Assembly (NCBI GenBank): GCA_944474755.1
Contig: OX104119.1
Location: forward strand, 3,149,075 to 3,213,074
DNA length: 64,000 nt
Source of the DNA: Limnoperna fortunei
Lineage: Eukaryota > Mollusca > Bivalvia > Mytilida > Modiolidae
Direction of reading: 5' to 3'
In this document: positions 41,970-56,900 of the stretch, in pieces
Layout of the letters: each line of letters begins with the position of its first letter
Position numbering within the stretch: position 1 is the first letter of the stretch
The notes under the pieces: model-generated
The model's database searches: none
Seen by the model: only the letters and a program-made list of their open reading frames with translations
Told to the model about the DNA's origin: nothing
Made by a program: the position numbers and the translations under genes

Positions 41970-44900
41970 CAAAGCAGTTAATGTTCAGCAGATGTTGGCT
42001 GTGGCTGTAGTCGTACACATTGGTACAAAAGTAACAAAGCAGTTGATGTTCAGCAGATGTTGACTGTGTCTGTAGTCGTACACATTGGTACAATAATTAC
42101 AAACAGTTGATGTTCAGCAGATGTTGGCTGTGTCTGTAATCGTACACATTGGTACAATAATAACAAAGCAGTTGATGTTCATCAGATGTTGGCTGTGTCT
42201 GTAGTCGTTCACATTGGTACAATAATAACAAAGCAGTTGATGTTCGGCAGATGTTGGCTGTCTCTGTTGTCGTACACATTGGTTCAAAAGTAATAAAGCA
42301 GTTGATGTTCAGCAGATGTTGATTGTGTCTGTAGTCGTACACATTGGTACAATAATTACAAACAGTTGATGTTCAGCAGTTGGTGGCTGTGTCTGTAGTC
42401 GTACACATTGGTACAATAATAACAAAGCAGTTGATGTTAAGCAGGTGTTGGTTGTGTCTGTAGTCGTACACAATGGTACAATAATAACAAAGCAGTTGAT
42501 GTTCAACAGATGTTGGCTGTGTCTGTAGTCGTGTCGTACACATTGGTACAATAATAACAAAGCAGTTGATGTTCGGCAGATGTTGGCTGTGTCTGTAGTC
42601 GTACACATTGGTACAATAGTAACAAAGCAGTTGATGTTCAGCAGATGTTGGCTGTGTCCGTTGTCGAACACTTTGGTACAAAAGTAACAAAGCAGTTGAT
42701 GTGCAGCAGATGTTGATTGTGTCCGTAGTCGTTCACATTGGTACAATAGTAACAAAGAAGTTGATGTTCAGCAGATGTTGGCTGTGTCTGTAGTCGTACA
42801 CATTGGTACAATAATAACAAAGCTATTGATGTTCAGCAGATGTTGGCTGTGGCTGTAGTCGTACACATTGGTACAAATGTAACAATGCAGTTGTTGTTCA
42901 GCAGATGTTGATTGTGTCTGTAATCGTACACATTGGTACAATAGTAACAAAGCAGTTGATGTTCAGCAGATGTTGGCTGTGTCTGTAGTCGTACACATTG
43001 GTACAATAGTAACAAAGCAGTTGATGTTCAGCAGATGTTGGCTGTGTCCGTTGTCGAACACTTTGGTACAAAAGTAACAAAGCAGTTGATGTGCAGCAGA
43101 TGTTGATTGTGTCCGTAGTCGTTCACATTGGTACAATAGTAACAAAGAAGTTGATGTTCAGCAGATGTTGGCTGTGTCTGTAGTAGTGCATATTGGTACA
43201 AAAGTAACAAAGCAGTTGATGTTCAGCAGATGTTGGCTGTGTCTGTAGTCGTACACATTGGTACAATAATAACAAAGCTATTGATGTTCAGCAGATGTTG
43301 GCTGTGGCTGTAGTCGTACACATTGGTACAAATGTAACAATGCAGTTGTTGTTCAGCAGATGTTGATTGTGTCTGTAATCGTACACATTGGTACAATAGT
43401 AACAAAGCAGTTAATGTTCAGCAGATGTTGGCTGTGGCTGTAGTCGTACACATTAGTACAAAAGTAACAAAGCAGTTGATGTTCAGCAGATGTTGATTGT
43501 GTCTGTAGTCGTACACTTTGGTACAATAATTACAAACAGTTGATGTTCAGCAGATGTTGATTGTGTCTGTAGTCGCACACATTGGTACAATAGTAACAAA
43601 GCATTGATGTTCAGCAGATGTTGGCTGTGTCTGTAGTCGTACACATAGGTACAATAATAACAAAGCAGTTGATGTTCGGCAGATGTTGGCTGTGTCTGTA
43701 GTAGTGCATATTGGTACAATAGTAACAAAGCAGTTGATGTTCAGCAGATGTTGGCTGTGTCTGTAGTCGTATACATTGGTACAATAATAACAAAGCAGTT
43801 GATGTTAAGCAGGTGTTGGTTGTGTCTGTAGTCGTACACAATGGTACAATAATAACAAAGCAGTTGATGTTCGGCAGATGTTGGCTGTGTCTGTATTCGT
43901 GCACATTGGTACAATAGTAACAAAGCATTGATGTTCAGCAGATGTTGGCTGTGTCTGTAGTCGTACACATAGGTACAATAATAACAAAGCAGTTGATGTT
44001 CGGCAGATGTTGGCTGTGTCTGTAGTAGTGCATATTGGTACAATAGTAACAAAGCAGTTGATGTTCAGCAGATGTTGGCTGTGTCTGTAGTCGTGTAGTA
44101 CACATTGGTACAATAATAACAAAGCAGTTGATGTTCGGCAGATGTTGGCTGTGTCTGTAGTCGTACACATTGGTACAATAGTAACAAAGCAGTTGATGTT
44201 CAGCAGATGTTGGCTGTGTCCGTTGTCGAACACTTTGGTACAAAAGTAACAAAGCAGTTGATGTGCAGCAGATGTTGATTGTGTCCGTAGTCGTTCACAT
44301 TGGTACAATAGTAACAAAGAAGTTGATGTTCAGCAGATGTTGGCTGTGTCTGTAGTAGTGCATCTTGGTACAAAAGTAACAAAGCAGTTGATGTTCAGCA
44401 GATGTTGGCTGTGTCTGTAGTCGTACACATTGGTACAATAATAACAAAGCTATTGATGTTCAGCAGATGTTGGCTGTGGCTGTAGTCGTACACATTGGTA
44501 CAAATGTAACAATGCAGTTGTTGTTCAGCAGATGTTGATTGTGTCTGTAATCGTACACATTGGTACAATAGTAACAAGCAGTTAATGTTCAGCAGATGTT
44601 GGCTGTGGCTGTAGTCGTACACATTAGTACAAAAGTAACAAAGCAGTTGATGTTCAGCAGATGTTGATTGTGTCTGTAGTCGCACACTTTGGTACAATAA
44701 TTACAAACAGTTAATGTTCAGCAGATGTTGATTGTGTCTGTAGTCGCACACATTGGTACAATAGTAACAAAGCATTGATGTTCAGCAGATGTTGGCTGTG
44801 TCTGTAGTCGTACACATAGGTACAATAATAACAAAGCAGTTGATGTTCAGCAGATGTTGGCTGTGTCTGTAGTAGTGCATATTGGTACAATAGTAACAAA

Positions 44901-47900
44901 GCAGTTGATGTTCAGCAGATGTTGGCTGTGTCTGTAGTCGTTCACAATGGTACAATAATAACAAAGCAGTTGATGTTCGGCAGATGATGGCTGTGTCTGT
45001 AGTAGTATACATTGGTACAATAGTAACAAAGCAGTTGATGTTCAGCAGATGTTGGCTGTCTCTGTTGTCGTACACATTGGTACAAAAGTAATAAAGCAGT
45101 TGATGTTCAGCAGATGTTGATTGTGTCTGTAGTCGTACACATTGGTACAATAATTACAAACAGTTGATGTTCAGCAGTTGGTGGCTGTGTCTGTAGTCGT
45201 ACACATTGGTACAATAATAACAAAGCAGTTGATGTTAAGCAGGTGTTGGTTGTGTCTGTAGTCGTACACAATGGTACAATAATAACAAAGCAGTTTATGT
45301 TCGGCAGATGTTGGCTGTGTCTGTAGTCGTACACATTGGTACAATAGTAACAAAGCAGTTGATGTTCAACAGATGTTGGCTGTGTCTGTAGTCGTGTCGT
45401 ACACATTGGTACAATAATAACAAAGCAGTTGATGTTCGGCAGATTTTGGCTGTGTCAGTAGTCGTACACATTGGTACAATAGTAACAAAGCAGTTGATGT
45501 TCAGCAGATGTTGGCTGTGTCCGTAGTCGTACACTTTGGTACAAAAGTAACAAAGCAGTTGATGTGCAGCAGATGTTGATTGTGTCCGTAGTCGTTCACA
45601 TTGGTACAATAGTAACAAAGCAGTTGATGTTCAGCAGATGTTGGCTGTGTCTGTGAAGTACACATTGGTACAATAGAAACAAAGCAGTTGATGTTCAGCA
45701 GATGTTGGCTGTGTCTGTAGTCGTACACATTGGTACAAAAGTTACAAAGCAGTTGATGTTCAGCAGATGTTGGCTGTGTCTGTAGTCGTACACATTGGTA
45801 CAATAATAACAAAGCTATTGATGTTCAGCAGATGTTGGCTGTGGCTGTAGTCGTACACATTGGTACAAATGTAACAATGCAGTTGTTGTTCAGCAGATGT
45901 TGATTGTGTCTGTAATCGTACACATTGGTACAATAGTAACAAAGCAGTTAATGTTCAGCAGATGTTGGCTGTGTCTGTAGTCGTACACATTGGTACAATA
46001 GTAACAAAGCAGTTGATGTTCAGCAGATGTTGGCTGTGTCCGTTGTCGAACACTTTGGTACAAAAGTAACAAAGCAGTTGATGTGCAGCAGATGTTGATT
46101 GTGTCCGTAGTCGTTCACATTGGTACAATAGTAACAAAGAAGTTGATGTTCAGCAGATGTTGGCTGTGTCTGTAGTAGTGCATATTGGTACAAAAGTAAC
46201 AAAGCAGTTGATGTTCAGCAGATGTTGGCTGTGTCTGTAGTCGTACACATTGGTACAATAATAACAAAGCTATTGATGTTCAGCAGATGTTGGCTGTGGC
46301 TGTAGTCGTACACATTGGTACAAATGTAACAATGCAGTTGTTGTTCAGCAGATGTTGATTGTGTCTGTAATCGTACACATTGGTACAATAGTAACAAAGC
46401 AGTTAATGTTCAGCAGATGTTGGCTGTGGCTGTAGTCGTACACATTAGTACAAAAGTAACAAAGCAGTTGATGTTCAGCAGATGTTGATTGTGTCTGTAG
46501 TCGTACACTTTGGTACAATAATTACAAACAGTTAATGTTCAGCAGATGTTGATTGTGTCTGTAGTCGCACACATTGGTACAATAGTAACAAAGCATTGAT
46601 GTTCAGCAGATGTTGGCTGTGTCTGTAGTCGTACACATAGGTACAATAGTAACAAAGCAGTTGATGTTCGGCAGATGTTGGCTGTGTCTGTAGTAGTGCA
46701 TATTGGTACAATAGTAACAAAGCAGTTGATGTTCAGCAGATGTTGGCTGTGTCTGTAGTCGTATACATTGGTACAATAATAACAAAGCTATTGATGTTCA
46801 GCAGATGTTGGCTGTGTCTGTAGTCGTACATATTGGTACAATAATAACAAAGCAGTTGATGTTAAGCAGGTGTTGGTTGTGTCTGTAGTCGTACACAATG
46901 GTACAATAATAACAAAGCAGTTGATGTTCGGCAGATGTTGGCTGTGTCTGTATTCGTGCACATTGGTACAATAGTAACAAAGCATTGATGTTCAGCAGAT
47001 GTTGGCTGTGTCTGTAGTCGTACACATAGGTACAATAATAACAAAGCAGTTGATGTTCGGCAGATGTTGGCTGTGTCTGTAGTCGTTCACATTGGTACAA
47101 TAGTAACAAAGCAGTTGATGTTCAGCAGATGTTGGCTGTGTCTGTAGTCGTACACATTGGTACAATAATAACAAAGCAGTTGATGTTCGGCAGATGTTGG
47201 CTGTGTCTGTAGTCGTACACATTGGTACAATAGTAACAAAGCAGTTGATGTTCAGCAGATGTTGGCTGTGTCCGTTGTCGAACACTTTGGTACAAAAGTA
47301 ACAAAGCAGTTGATGTGCAGCAGATGTTGATTGTGTCCGTAGTCGTTCACATTGGTACAATAGTAACAAAGAAGTTGATGTTCAGCAGATGTTGGCTGTG
47401 TCTGTAGTAGTGCATATTGGTACAAAAGTAACAAAGCAGTTGATGTTCAGCAGATGTTGGCTGTGTCTGTAGTCGTACACATTGGTACAATAATAACAAA
47501 GCTATTGATGTTCAGCAGATGTTGGCTGTGGCTGTAGTCGTACACATTGGTACAAATGTAACAATGCAGTTGTTGTTCAGCAGATGTTGATTGTGTCTGT
47601 AATCGTACACATTGGTACAATAGTAACAAAGCAGTTAATGTTCAGCAGATGTTGGCTGTGGCTGTAGTCGTACACATTAGTACAAAAGTAACAAAGCAGT
47701 TGATGTTCAGCAGATGTTGATTGTGTCTGTAGTCGCACACTTTGGTACAATAATTACAAACAGTTAATGTTCAGCAGATGTTGATTGTGTCTGTAGTCGT
47801 ACACATAGGTACAATAATAACAAAGCAGTTGATGTTCAGCAGATGTTGGCTGTGTCTGTAGTAGTGCATATTGGTACAATAGTAACAAAGCAGTTGATGT

Positions 47901-50900
47901 TCAGCAGATGTTGGCTGTGTCTGTAGTCGTTCACAATGGTACAATAATAACAAAGCAGTTGATGTTCGGCAGATGATGGCTGTGTCTGTAGTAGTATACA
48001 TTGGTACAATAGTAACAAAGCAGTTGATGTTCAGCAGATGTTGGCTGTCTCTGTTGTCGTACACATTGGTACAAAAGTAATAAAGCAGTTGATGTTCAGC
48101 AGATGTTGATTGTGTCTGTAGTCGTACACATTGGTACAATAATTACAAACAGTTGATGTTCAGCAGTTGGTGGCTGTGTCTGTAGTCGTACACATTGGTA
48201 CAATAATAACAAAGCAGTTGATGTTAAGCAGGTGTTGGTTGTGTCTGTAGTCGTACACAATGGTACAATAATAACAAAGCAGTTTATGTTCGGCAGATGT
48301 TGGCTGTGTCTGTAGTCGTACACATTGGTACAATAGTAACAAAGCAGTTGATGTTCAACAGATGTTGGCTGTGTCTGTAGTCGTGTCGTACACATTGGTA
48401 CAATAATAACAAAGCAGTTGATGTTCGGCAGATTTTGGCTGTGTCAGTAGTCGTACACATTGGTACAATAGTAACAAAGCAGTTGATGTTCAGCAGATGT
48501 TGGCTGTGTCCGTTGTCGTACACTTTGGTACAAAAGTAACAAAGCAGTTGATGTGCAGCAGATGTTGATTGTGTCCGTAGTCGTTCACATTGGTACAATA
48601 GTAACAAAGCAGTTGATGTTCAGCAGATGTTGGCTGTGTCTGTGAAGTACACATTGGTACAATAGAAACAAAGCAGTTGATGTTCAGCAGATGTTGGCTG
48701 TGTCTGTAGTCGTACACATTGGTACAAAAGTTACAAAGCAGTTGATGTTCAGCAGATGTTGATTGTGTCTGTAGTCGTACACATTGGTACAATAGTAACA
48801 AAGCAGTTGATGTTCAGCAGATGTTGGCTGTGTCTGTAGTCGTACACATTGGTACAATAGTAACAAAGCATTGATGTTCAGCAGATGTTGGCTGTGTCTG
48901 TAGTCGTACACATAGGTACAATAATAACAAAGCAGTTGATGTTCGGCAGATGTTGGCTGTGTCTGTAGTAGTGCATATTGTTACAATAGTAACAAAGCAG
49001 TTGATGTTCAGCAGATGTTGGCTGTGTCTGTAGTCGTACACATTGGTACAATAATAACAAAGCTATTGATGTTCAGCAGATGTTGGCTGTGTCTGTAGTC
49101 GTACATATTGGTAAATAATAACAAAGCAGTTGATGTTAAGCAGGTGTTGGTTGTGTCTGTAGTCGTACACAATGGTACAATTATAACAAAGCAGTTGATG
49201 TTCGGCAGATGTTGGCTGTGTCAGTAGTCGTACACATTGGTACAATAGTAACAAAGCAGTTGATGTTCAGCAGATGTTGGCTGTGTCTGTAGTCGTACAC
49301 TTTGGTACAAAAGTAACAAAGCAGTTGATGTGCAGCAGATGTTGATTGTGTCCGTAGTCGTTCACATTGGTACAATAGTAACAAAGCAGTTGATGTTCAG
49401 CAGATGTTGGCTGTGTCTGTGAAGTACACATTGGTACAATAGAAACAAAGCAGTTGATGTTCAGCAGATGTTGGCTGTGTCTGTAGTCGTACACATTGGT
49501 ACAAAAGTTACAAAGCAGTTGATGTTCAGCAGATGTTGATTGTGTCTGTAGTCGTACACATTGGTACAATAGTAACAAAGCAGTTGATGTTCAGCAGATG
49601 TTGGCTGTGTCTGTAGTCGTACACATTGGTACAATAGTAACAAAGCATTGATGTTCAGCAGATGTTGGCTGTGTCTGTAGTCGTACACATAGGTACAATA
49701 ATAACAAAGCAGTTGATGTTCGGCAGATGTTGGCTGTGTCTGTAGTAGTGCATATTGGTACAATAGTAACAAAGCAGTTGATGTTCAGCAGATGTTGGCT
49801 GTGTCTGTAGTCGTGTAGTACACATTGGTACAATAATAACAAAGCAGTTGATGTTCGGCAGATGTTGGCTGTGTCTGTAGTCGTACACATTGGTACAATA
49901 GTAACAAAGCAGGTGATGTTCAGCAGATGTTGGCTGTGTCCGTTGTCGAACACTTTGGTACAAAAGTAACAAAGCAGTTGATGTGCAGCAGATGTTGATT
50001 GTGTCTGTAGTAGTGCATATTGGTACAAAAGTAACAAAGCAGTTGATGTTCAGCAGATGTTGGCTGTGTCTGTAGGCGTACACATTGGTACAATAATAAC
50101 AAAGCTATTGATGTTCAGCAGATGTTGGCTGTGGCTGTAGTCGTACACATTGGTACAAATGTGACAATGCAGTTGTTGTTCAGCAGATGTTGATTGTGTC
50201 TGTAATCGTACACATTGGTACAATAGTAACAAAGCAGTTAATGTTCAGCAGATGTTGGCTGTGGCTGTAGTCGTACACATTAGTACAAAAGTAACAAAGC
50301 AGTTGATGTTCAGCAGATGTTGATTGTGTCTGTAGTCGCACACTTTGGTACAATAATTACAAACAGTTAATGTTCAGCAGATGTTGATTGTGTCTGTAGT
50401 CGCACACATTGGTACAATAGTAACAAAGCATTGATGTTCAGCAGATGTTGGCTGTGTCTGTAGTCGTACACATAGGTACAATAATAACAAAGCAGTTGAT
50501 GTTCAGCAGATGTTGGCTGTGTCTGTAGTAGTGCATATTGGTACAATAGTAACAAAGCAGTTGATGTTCAGCAGATGTTGGCTGTGTCTGTAGTCGTTCA
50601 CAATGGTACAATAATAACAAAGCAGTTGATGTTCGGCAGATGATGGCTGTGTCTGTAGTAGTATACATTGGTACAATAGTAACAAAGCAGTTGATGTTCA
50701 GCAGATGTTGGCTGTCTCTGTTGTCGTACACATTGGTACAAAAGTAATAAAGCAGTTGATGTTCAGCAGATGTTGATTGTGTCTGTAGTCGTACACATTG
50801 GTACAATAATTACAAACAGTTGATGTTCAGCAGTTGGTGGCTGTGTCTGTAGTCGTACACATTGGTACAATAATAACAAAGCAGTTGATGTTAAGCAGGT

Positions 50901-53900
50901 GTTGGTTGTGTCTGTAGTCGTACACAATGGTACAATAATAACAAAGCAGTTTATGTTCGGCAGATGTTGGCTGTGTCTGTAGTCGTACACATTGGTACAA
51001 TAGTAACAAAGCAGTTGATGTTCAACAGATGTTGGCTGTGTCTGTAGTCGTGTCGTACACATTGGTACAATAATAACAAAGCAGTTGATGTTCGGCAGAT
51101 TTTGGCTGTGTCAGTAGTCGTACACATTGGTACAATAGTAACAAAGCTGTTGATGTTCAGCAGATGTTGGATGTGTCCGTTGTCGTACACTTTGGTACAA
51201 AAGTAACAAAGCAGTTGATGTGCAGCAGATGTTGATTGTGTCCGTAGTCGTTCACATTGGTACAATAATAACAAAGCAGTTAATGTTCAGCAGATGTTTG
51301 CTGTGGCTGTAGTCGTACACATTGGTACAAAAGTAACAAAGCAGTTGATGTTCAGCAGATGTTGACTGTGTCTGTAGTCGTACACATTGGTACAATAATT
51401 ACAAACAGTTGATGTTCAGCAGATGTTGGCTGTGTCTGTAATCGTACACATTGGTACAATAATAACAAAGCAGTTGATGTTCATCAGATGTTGGCTGTGT
51501 CTGTAGTCGTTCACATTGGTACAATAATAACAAAGCAGTTGATGTTCGGCAGATGTTGGCTGTCTCTGTTGTCGTACACATTGGTTCAAAAGTAATAAAG
51601 CAGTTGATGTTCAGCAGATGTTGATTGTGTCTGTAGTCGTACACATTGGTACAATAATTACAAACAGTTGATGTTCAGCAGTTGGTGGCTGTGTCTGTAG
51701 TCGTACACATTGGTACAATAATAACAAAGCAGTTGATGTTAAGCAGGTGTTATTTGTGTCTGTAGTCGTACACAATGGTACAATAATAACAAAGCAGTTG
51801 ATGTTCAACAGATGTTGGCTGTGTCTGTAGTCGTGTCGTACACATTGGTACAATAATAACAAAGCAGTTGATGTTCGGCAGATGTTGGCTGTGTCTGTAG
51901 TCGTACACATTGGTACAATAGTAACAAAGCAGTTGATGTTCAGCAGATGTTGGCTGTGTCCGTTGTCGAACACTTTGGTACAAAAGTAACAAAGCAGTTG
52001 ATGTGCAGCAGATGTTGATTGTGTCCGTAGTCGTTCACATTGGTACAATAGTAACAAAGAAGTTGATGTTCAGCAGATGTTGGCTGTGTCTGTAGTCGTA
52101 CACATTGGTACAATAATAACAAAGCTATTGATGTTCAGCAGATGTTGGCTGTGGCTGTAGTCGTACACATTGGTACAAATGTAACAATGCAGTTGTTGTT
52201 CAGCAGATGTTGATTGTGTCTGTAATCGTACACATTGGTACAATAGTAACAAAGCAGTTAATGTTCAGCAGATGTTGGCTGTGTCTGTAGTCGTACACAT
52301 TGGTACAATAGTAACAAAGCAGTTGATGTTCAGCAGATGTTGGCTGTGTCCGTTGTCGAACACTTTGGTACAAAAGTAACAAAGCAGTTGATGTGCAGCA
52401 GATGTTGATTGTGTCCGTAGTCGTTCACATTGGTACAATAGTAACAAAGAAGTTGATGTTCAGCAGATGTTGGCTGTGTCTGTAGTAGTGCATATTGGTA
52501 CAAAAGTAACAAAGCAGTTGATGTTCAGCAGATGTTGGCTGTGTCTGTAGTCGTACACATTGGTACAATAATAACAAAGCTATTGATGTTCAGCAGATGT
52601 TGGCTGTGGCTGTAGTCGTACACATTGGTACAAATGTAACAATGCAGTTGTTGTTCAGCAGATGTTGATTGTGTCTGTAATCGTACACATTGGTACAATA
52701 GTAACAAAGCAGTTAATGTTCAGCAGATGTTGGCTGTGGCTGTAGTCGTACACATTAGTACAAAAGTAACAAAGCAGTTGATGTTCAGCAGATGTTGATT
52801 GTGTCTGTAGTCGTACACTTTGGTACAATAATTACAAACAGTTAATGTTCAGCAGATGTTGATTGTGTCTGTAGTCGCACACATTGGTACAATAGTAACA
52901 AAGCATTGATGTTCAGCAGATGTTGGCTGTGTCTGTAGTCGTACACATAGGTACAATAATAACAAAGCAGTTGATGTTCGGCAGATGTTGGCTGTGTCTG
53001 TAGTAGTGCATATTGGTACAATAGTAACAAAGCAGTTGATGTTCAGCAGATGTTGGCTGTGTCTGTAGTCGTATACATTGGTACAATAATAACAAAGCAG
53101 TTGATGTTAAGCAGGTGTTGGTTGTGTCTGTAGTCGTACACAATGGTACAATAATAACAAAGCAGTTGATGTTCGGCAGATGTTGGCTGTGTCTGTATTC
53201 GTGCACATTGGTACAATAGTAACAAAGCATTGATGTTCAGCAGATGTTGGCTGTGTCTGTAGTCGTACACATAGGTACAATAATAACAAAGCAGTTGATG
53301 TTCGGCAGATGTTGGCTGTGTCTGTAGTAGTGCATATTGGTACAATAGTAACAAAGCAGTTGATGTTCAGCAGATGTTGGCTGTGTCTGTAGTCGTGTAG
53401 TACACATTGGTACAATAATAACAAAGCAGTTGATGTTCGGCAGATGTTGGCTGTGTCTGTTGTCGTACACATTGGTACAATAGTAACAAAGCAGTTGATG
53501 TTCAGCAGATGTTGGCTGTGTCCGTTGTCGTACACTTTGGTACAAAAGTAACAAAGCAGTTGATGTGCAGCAGATGTTGATTGTGTCCGTAGTCGTTCAC
53601 ATTGGTACAATAGTAACAAAGAAGTTGATGTTCAGCAGATGTTGGCTGTGTCTGTAGTAGTGCATATTGGTACAAAAGTAACAAAGCAGTTGATGTTCAG
53701 CAGATGTTGGCTGTGTCTGTAGTCGTACACATTGGTACAATAATTACAAAGCAGTTGATGTTCAGCAGATGTTGGCTGTGGCTGTAGTCGTACACATTGG
53801 TACAAATGTAACAATGCAGTTGTTGTTCAGCAGATGTTGATTGTGTCTGTAATCGTACACATTGGTACAATAGTAACAAAGCAGTTAATGTTCAGCAGAT

Positions 53901-56900
53901 GTTGGCTGTGGCTGTAGTCGTACACATTAGTACAAAAGTAACAAAGCAGTTGATGTTCAGCAGATGTTGATTGTGTCTGTAGTCGCACACTTTGGTACAA
54001 TAATTACAAACAGTTAATGTTCAGCAGATGTTGATTGTGTCTGTAGTCGCACACATTGGTACAATAGTAACAAAGCATTGATGTTCAGCAGATGTTGGCT
54101 GTGTCTGTAGTCGTACACATAGGTACAATAATAACAAAGCAGTTGATGTTCAGCAGATGTTGGCTGTGTCTGTAGTAGTGCATATTGGTACAATAGTAAC
54201 AAAGCAGTTGATGTTCAGCAGATGTTGGCTGTGTCTGTAGTCGTTCACAATGGTACAATAATAACAAAGCAGTTGATGTTCGGCAGATGATGGCTGTGTC
54301 TGTAGTAGTATACATTGGTACAATAGTAACAAAGCAGTTGATGTTCAGCAGATGTTGGCTGTCTCTGTTGTCGTACACATTGGTACAAAAGTAATAAAGC
54401 AGTTGATGTTCAGCAGATGTTGATTGTGTCTGTAGTCGTACACATTGGTACAATAATTACAAACAGTTGATGTTCAGCAGTTGGTGGCTGTGTCTGTAGT
54501 CGTACACATTGGTACAATAATAACAAAGCAGTTGATGTTAAGCAGGTGTTGGTTGTGTCTGTAGTCGTACACAATGGTACAATAATAACAAAGCAGTTTA
54601 TGTTCGGCAGATGTTGGCTGTGTCTGTAGTCGTACACATTGGTACAATAGTAACAAAGCAGTTGATGTTCAACAGATGTTGGCTGTGTCTGTAGTCGTGT
54701 CGTACACATTGGTACAATAATAACAAAGCAGTTGATGTTCGGCAGATTTTGGCTGTGTCAGTAGTCGTACACATTGGTACAATAGTAACAAAGCAGTTGA
54801 TGTTCAGCAGATGTTGGCTGTGTCCGTTGTCGTACACTTTGGTACAAAAGTAACAAAGCAGTTGATGTGCAGCAGATGTTGATTGTGTCCGTAGTCGTTC
54901 ACATTGGTACAATAGTAACAAAGCAGTTGATGTTCAGCAGATGTTGGCTGTGTCTGTGAAGTACACATTGGTACAATAGAAACAAAGCAGTTGATGTTCA
55001 GCAGATGTTGGCTGTGTCTGTAGTCGTACACATTGGTACAAAAGTTACAAAGCAGTTGATGTTCAGCAGATGTTGGCTGTGTCTGTAGTCGTACACATTG
55101 GTACAATAATAACAAAGCTATTGATGTTCAGCAGATGTTGGCTGTGGCTGTAGTCGTACACATTGGTACAAATGTAACAATGCAGTTGTTGTTCAGCAGA
55201 TGTTGATTGTGTCTGTAATCGTACACATTGGTACAATAGTAACAAAGCAGTTGATGTTCAGCAGATGTTGGCTGTGTCTGTAGTCGTACACATTGGTACA
55301 ATAGTAACAAAGCAGTTGATGTTCAGCAGATGTTGGCTGTGTCCGTTGTCGTACACTTTGGTACAAAAGTAACAAAGCAGTTGATGTGCAGCAGATGTTG
55401 ATTGTGTCCGTAGTCGTTCACATTGGTACAATAGTAACAAAGAAGTTGATGTTCAGCAGATGTTGGCTGTGTCTGTAGTAGTGCATATTGGTACAAAAGT
55501 AACAAAGCAGTTGATGTTCAGCAGATGTTGGCTGTGTCTGTAGTCGTACACATTGGTACAATAATAACAAAGCTATTGATGTTCAGCAGATGTTGGCTGT
55601 GGCTGTAGTCGTACACATTGGTACAAATGTAACAATGCAGTTGTTGTTCAGCAGATGTTGATTGTGTCTGTAATCGTACACATTGGTACAATAGTAACAA
55701 AGCAGTTAATGTTCAGCAGATGTTGGCTGTGGCTGTAGTCGTACACATTAGTACAAAAGTAACAAAGCAGTTGATGTTCAGCAGATGTTGATTGTGTCTG
55801 TAGTCGTACACTTTGGTACAATAATTACAAACAGTTAATGTTCAGCAGATGTTGATTGTGTCTGTAGTCGCACACATTGGTACAATAGTAACAAAGCATT
55901 GATGTTCAGCAGATGTTGGCTGTGTCTGTAGTCGTACACATAGGTACAATAATAACAAAGCAGTTGATGATCGGCAGATGTTGGCTGTGTCTGTAGTAGT
56001 GCATATTGGTACAATAGTAACAAAGCAGTTGATGTTCAGCAGATGTTGGCTGTGTCTGTAGTCGTATACATTGGTACAATAATAACAAAGCTATTGATGT
56101 TCAGCAGATGTTGGCTGTGTCTGTAGTCGTACATATTGGTACAATAATAACAAAGCAGTTGATGTTAAGCAGGTGTTGGTTGTGTCTGTAGTCGTACACA
56201 ATGGTACAATAATAACAAAGCAGTTGATGTTCGGCAGATGTTGGCTGTGTCTGTATTCGTGCACATTGGTACAATAGTAACAAAGCATTGATGTTCAGCA
56301 GATGTTGGCTGTGTCTGTAGTCGTACACATAGGTACAATAATAACAAAGCAGTTGATGTTCGGCAGATGTTGGCTGTGTCTGTAGTAGTGCATATTGGTA
56401 CAATAGTAACAAAGCAGTTGATGTTCAGCAGATGTTGGCTGTGTCTGTAGTCGTGTAGTACACATTGGTACAATAATAACAAAGCAGTTGATGTTCGGCA
56501 GATGTTGGCTGTGTCTGTAGTCGTACACATTGGTACAATAGTAACAAAGCAGTTGATGTTCAGCAGATGTTGGCTGTGTCCGTTGTCGAACACTTTGGTA
56601 CAAAAGTAACAAAGCAGTTGATGTGCAGCAGATGTTGATTGTGTCCGTAGTCGTTCACATTGGTACAATAGTAACAAAGAAGTTGATGTTCAGCAGATGT
56701 TGGCTGTGTCTGTAGTAGTGCATATTGGTACAAAAGTAACAAAGCAGTTGATGTTCAGCAGATGTTGGCTGTGTCTGTAGTCGTACACATTGGTACAATA
56801 ATAACAAAGCTATTGATGTTCAGCAGATGTTGGCTGTGGCTGTAGTCGTACACATTGGTACAAATGTAACAATGCAGTTGTTGTTCAGCAGATGTTGATT

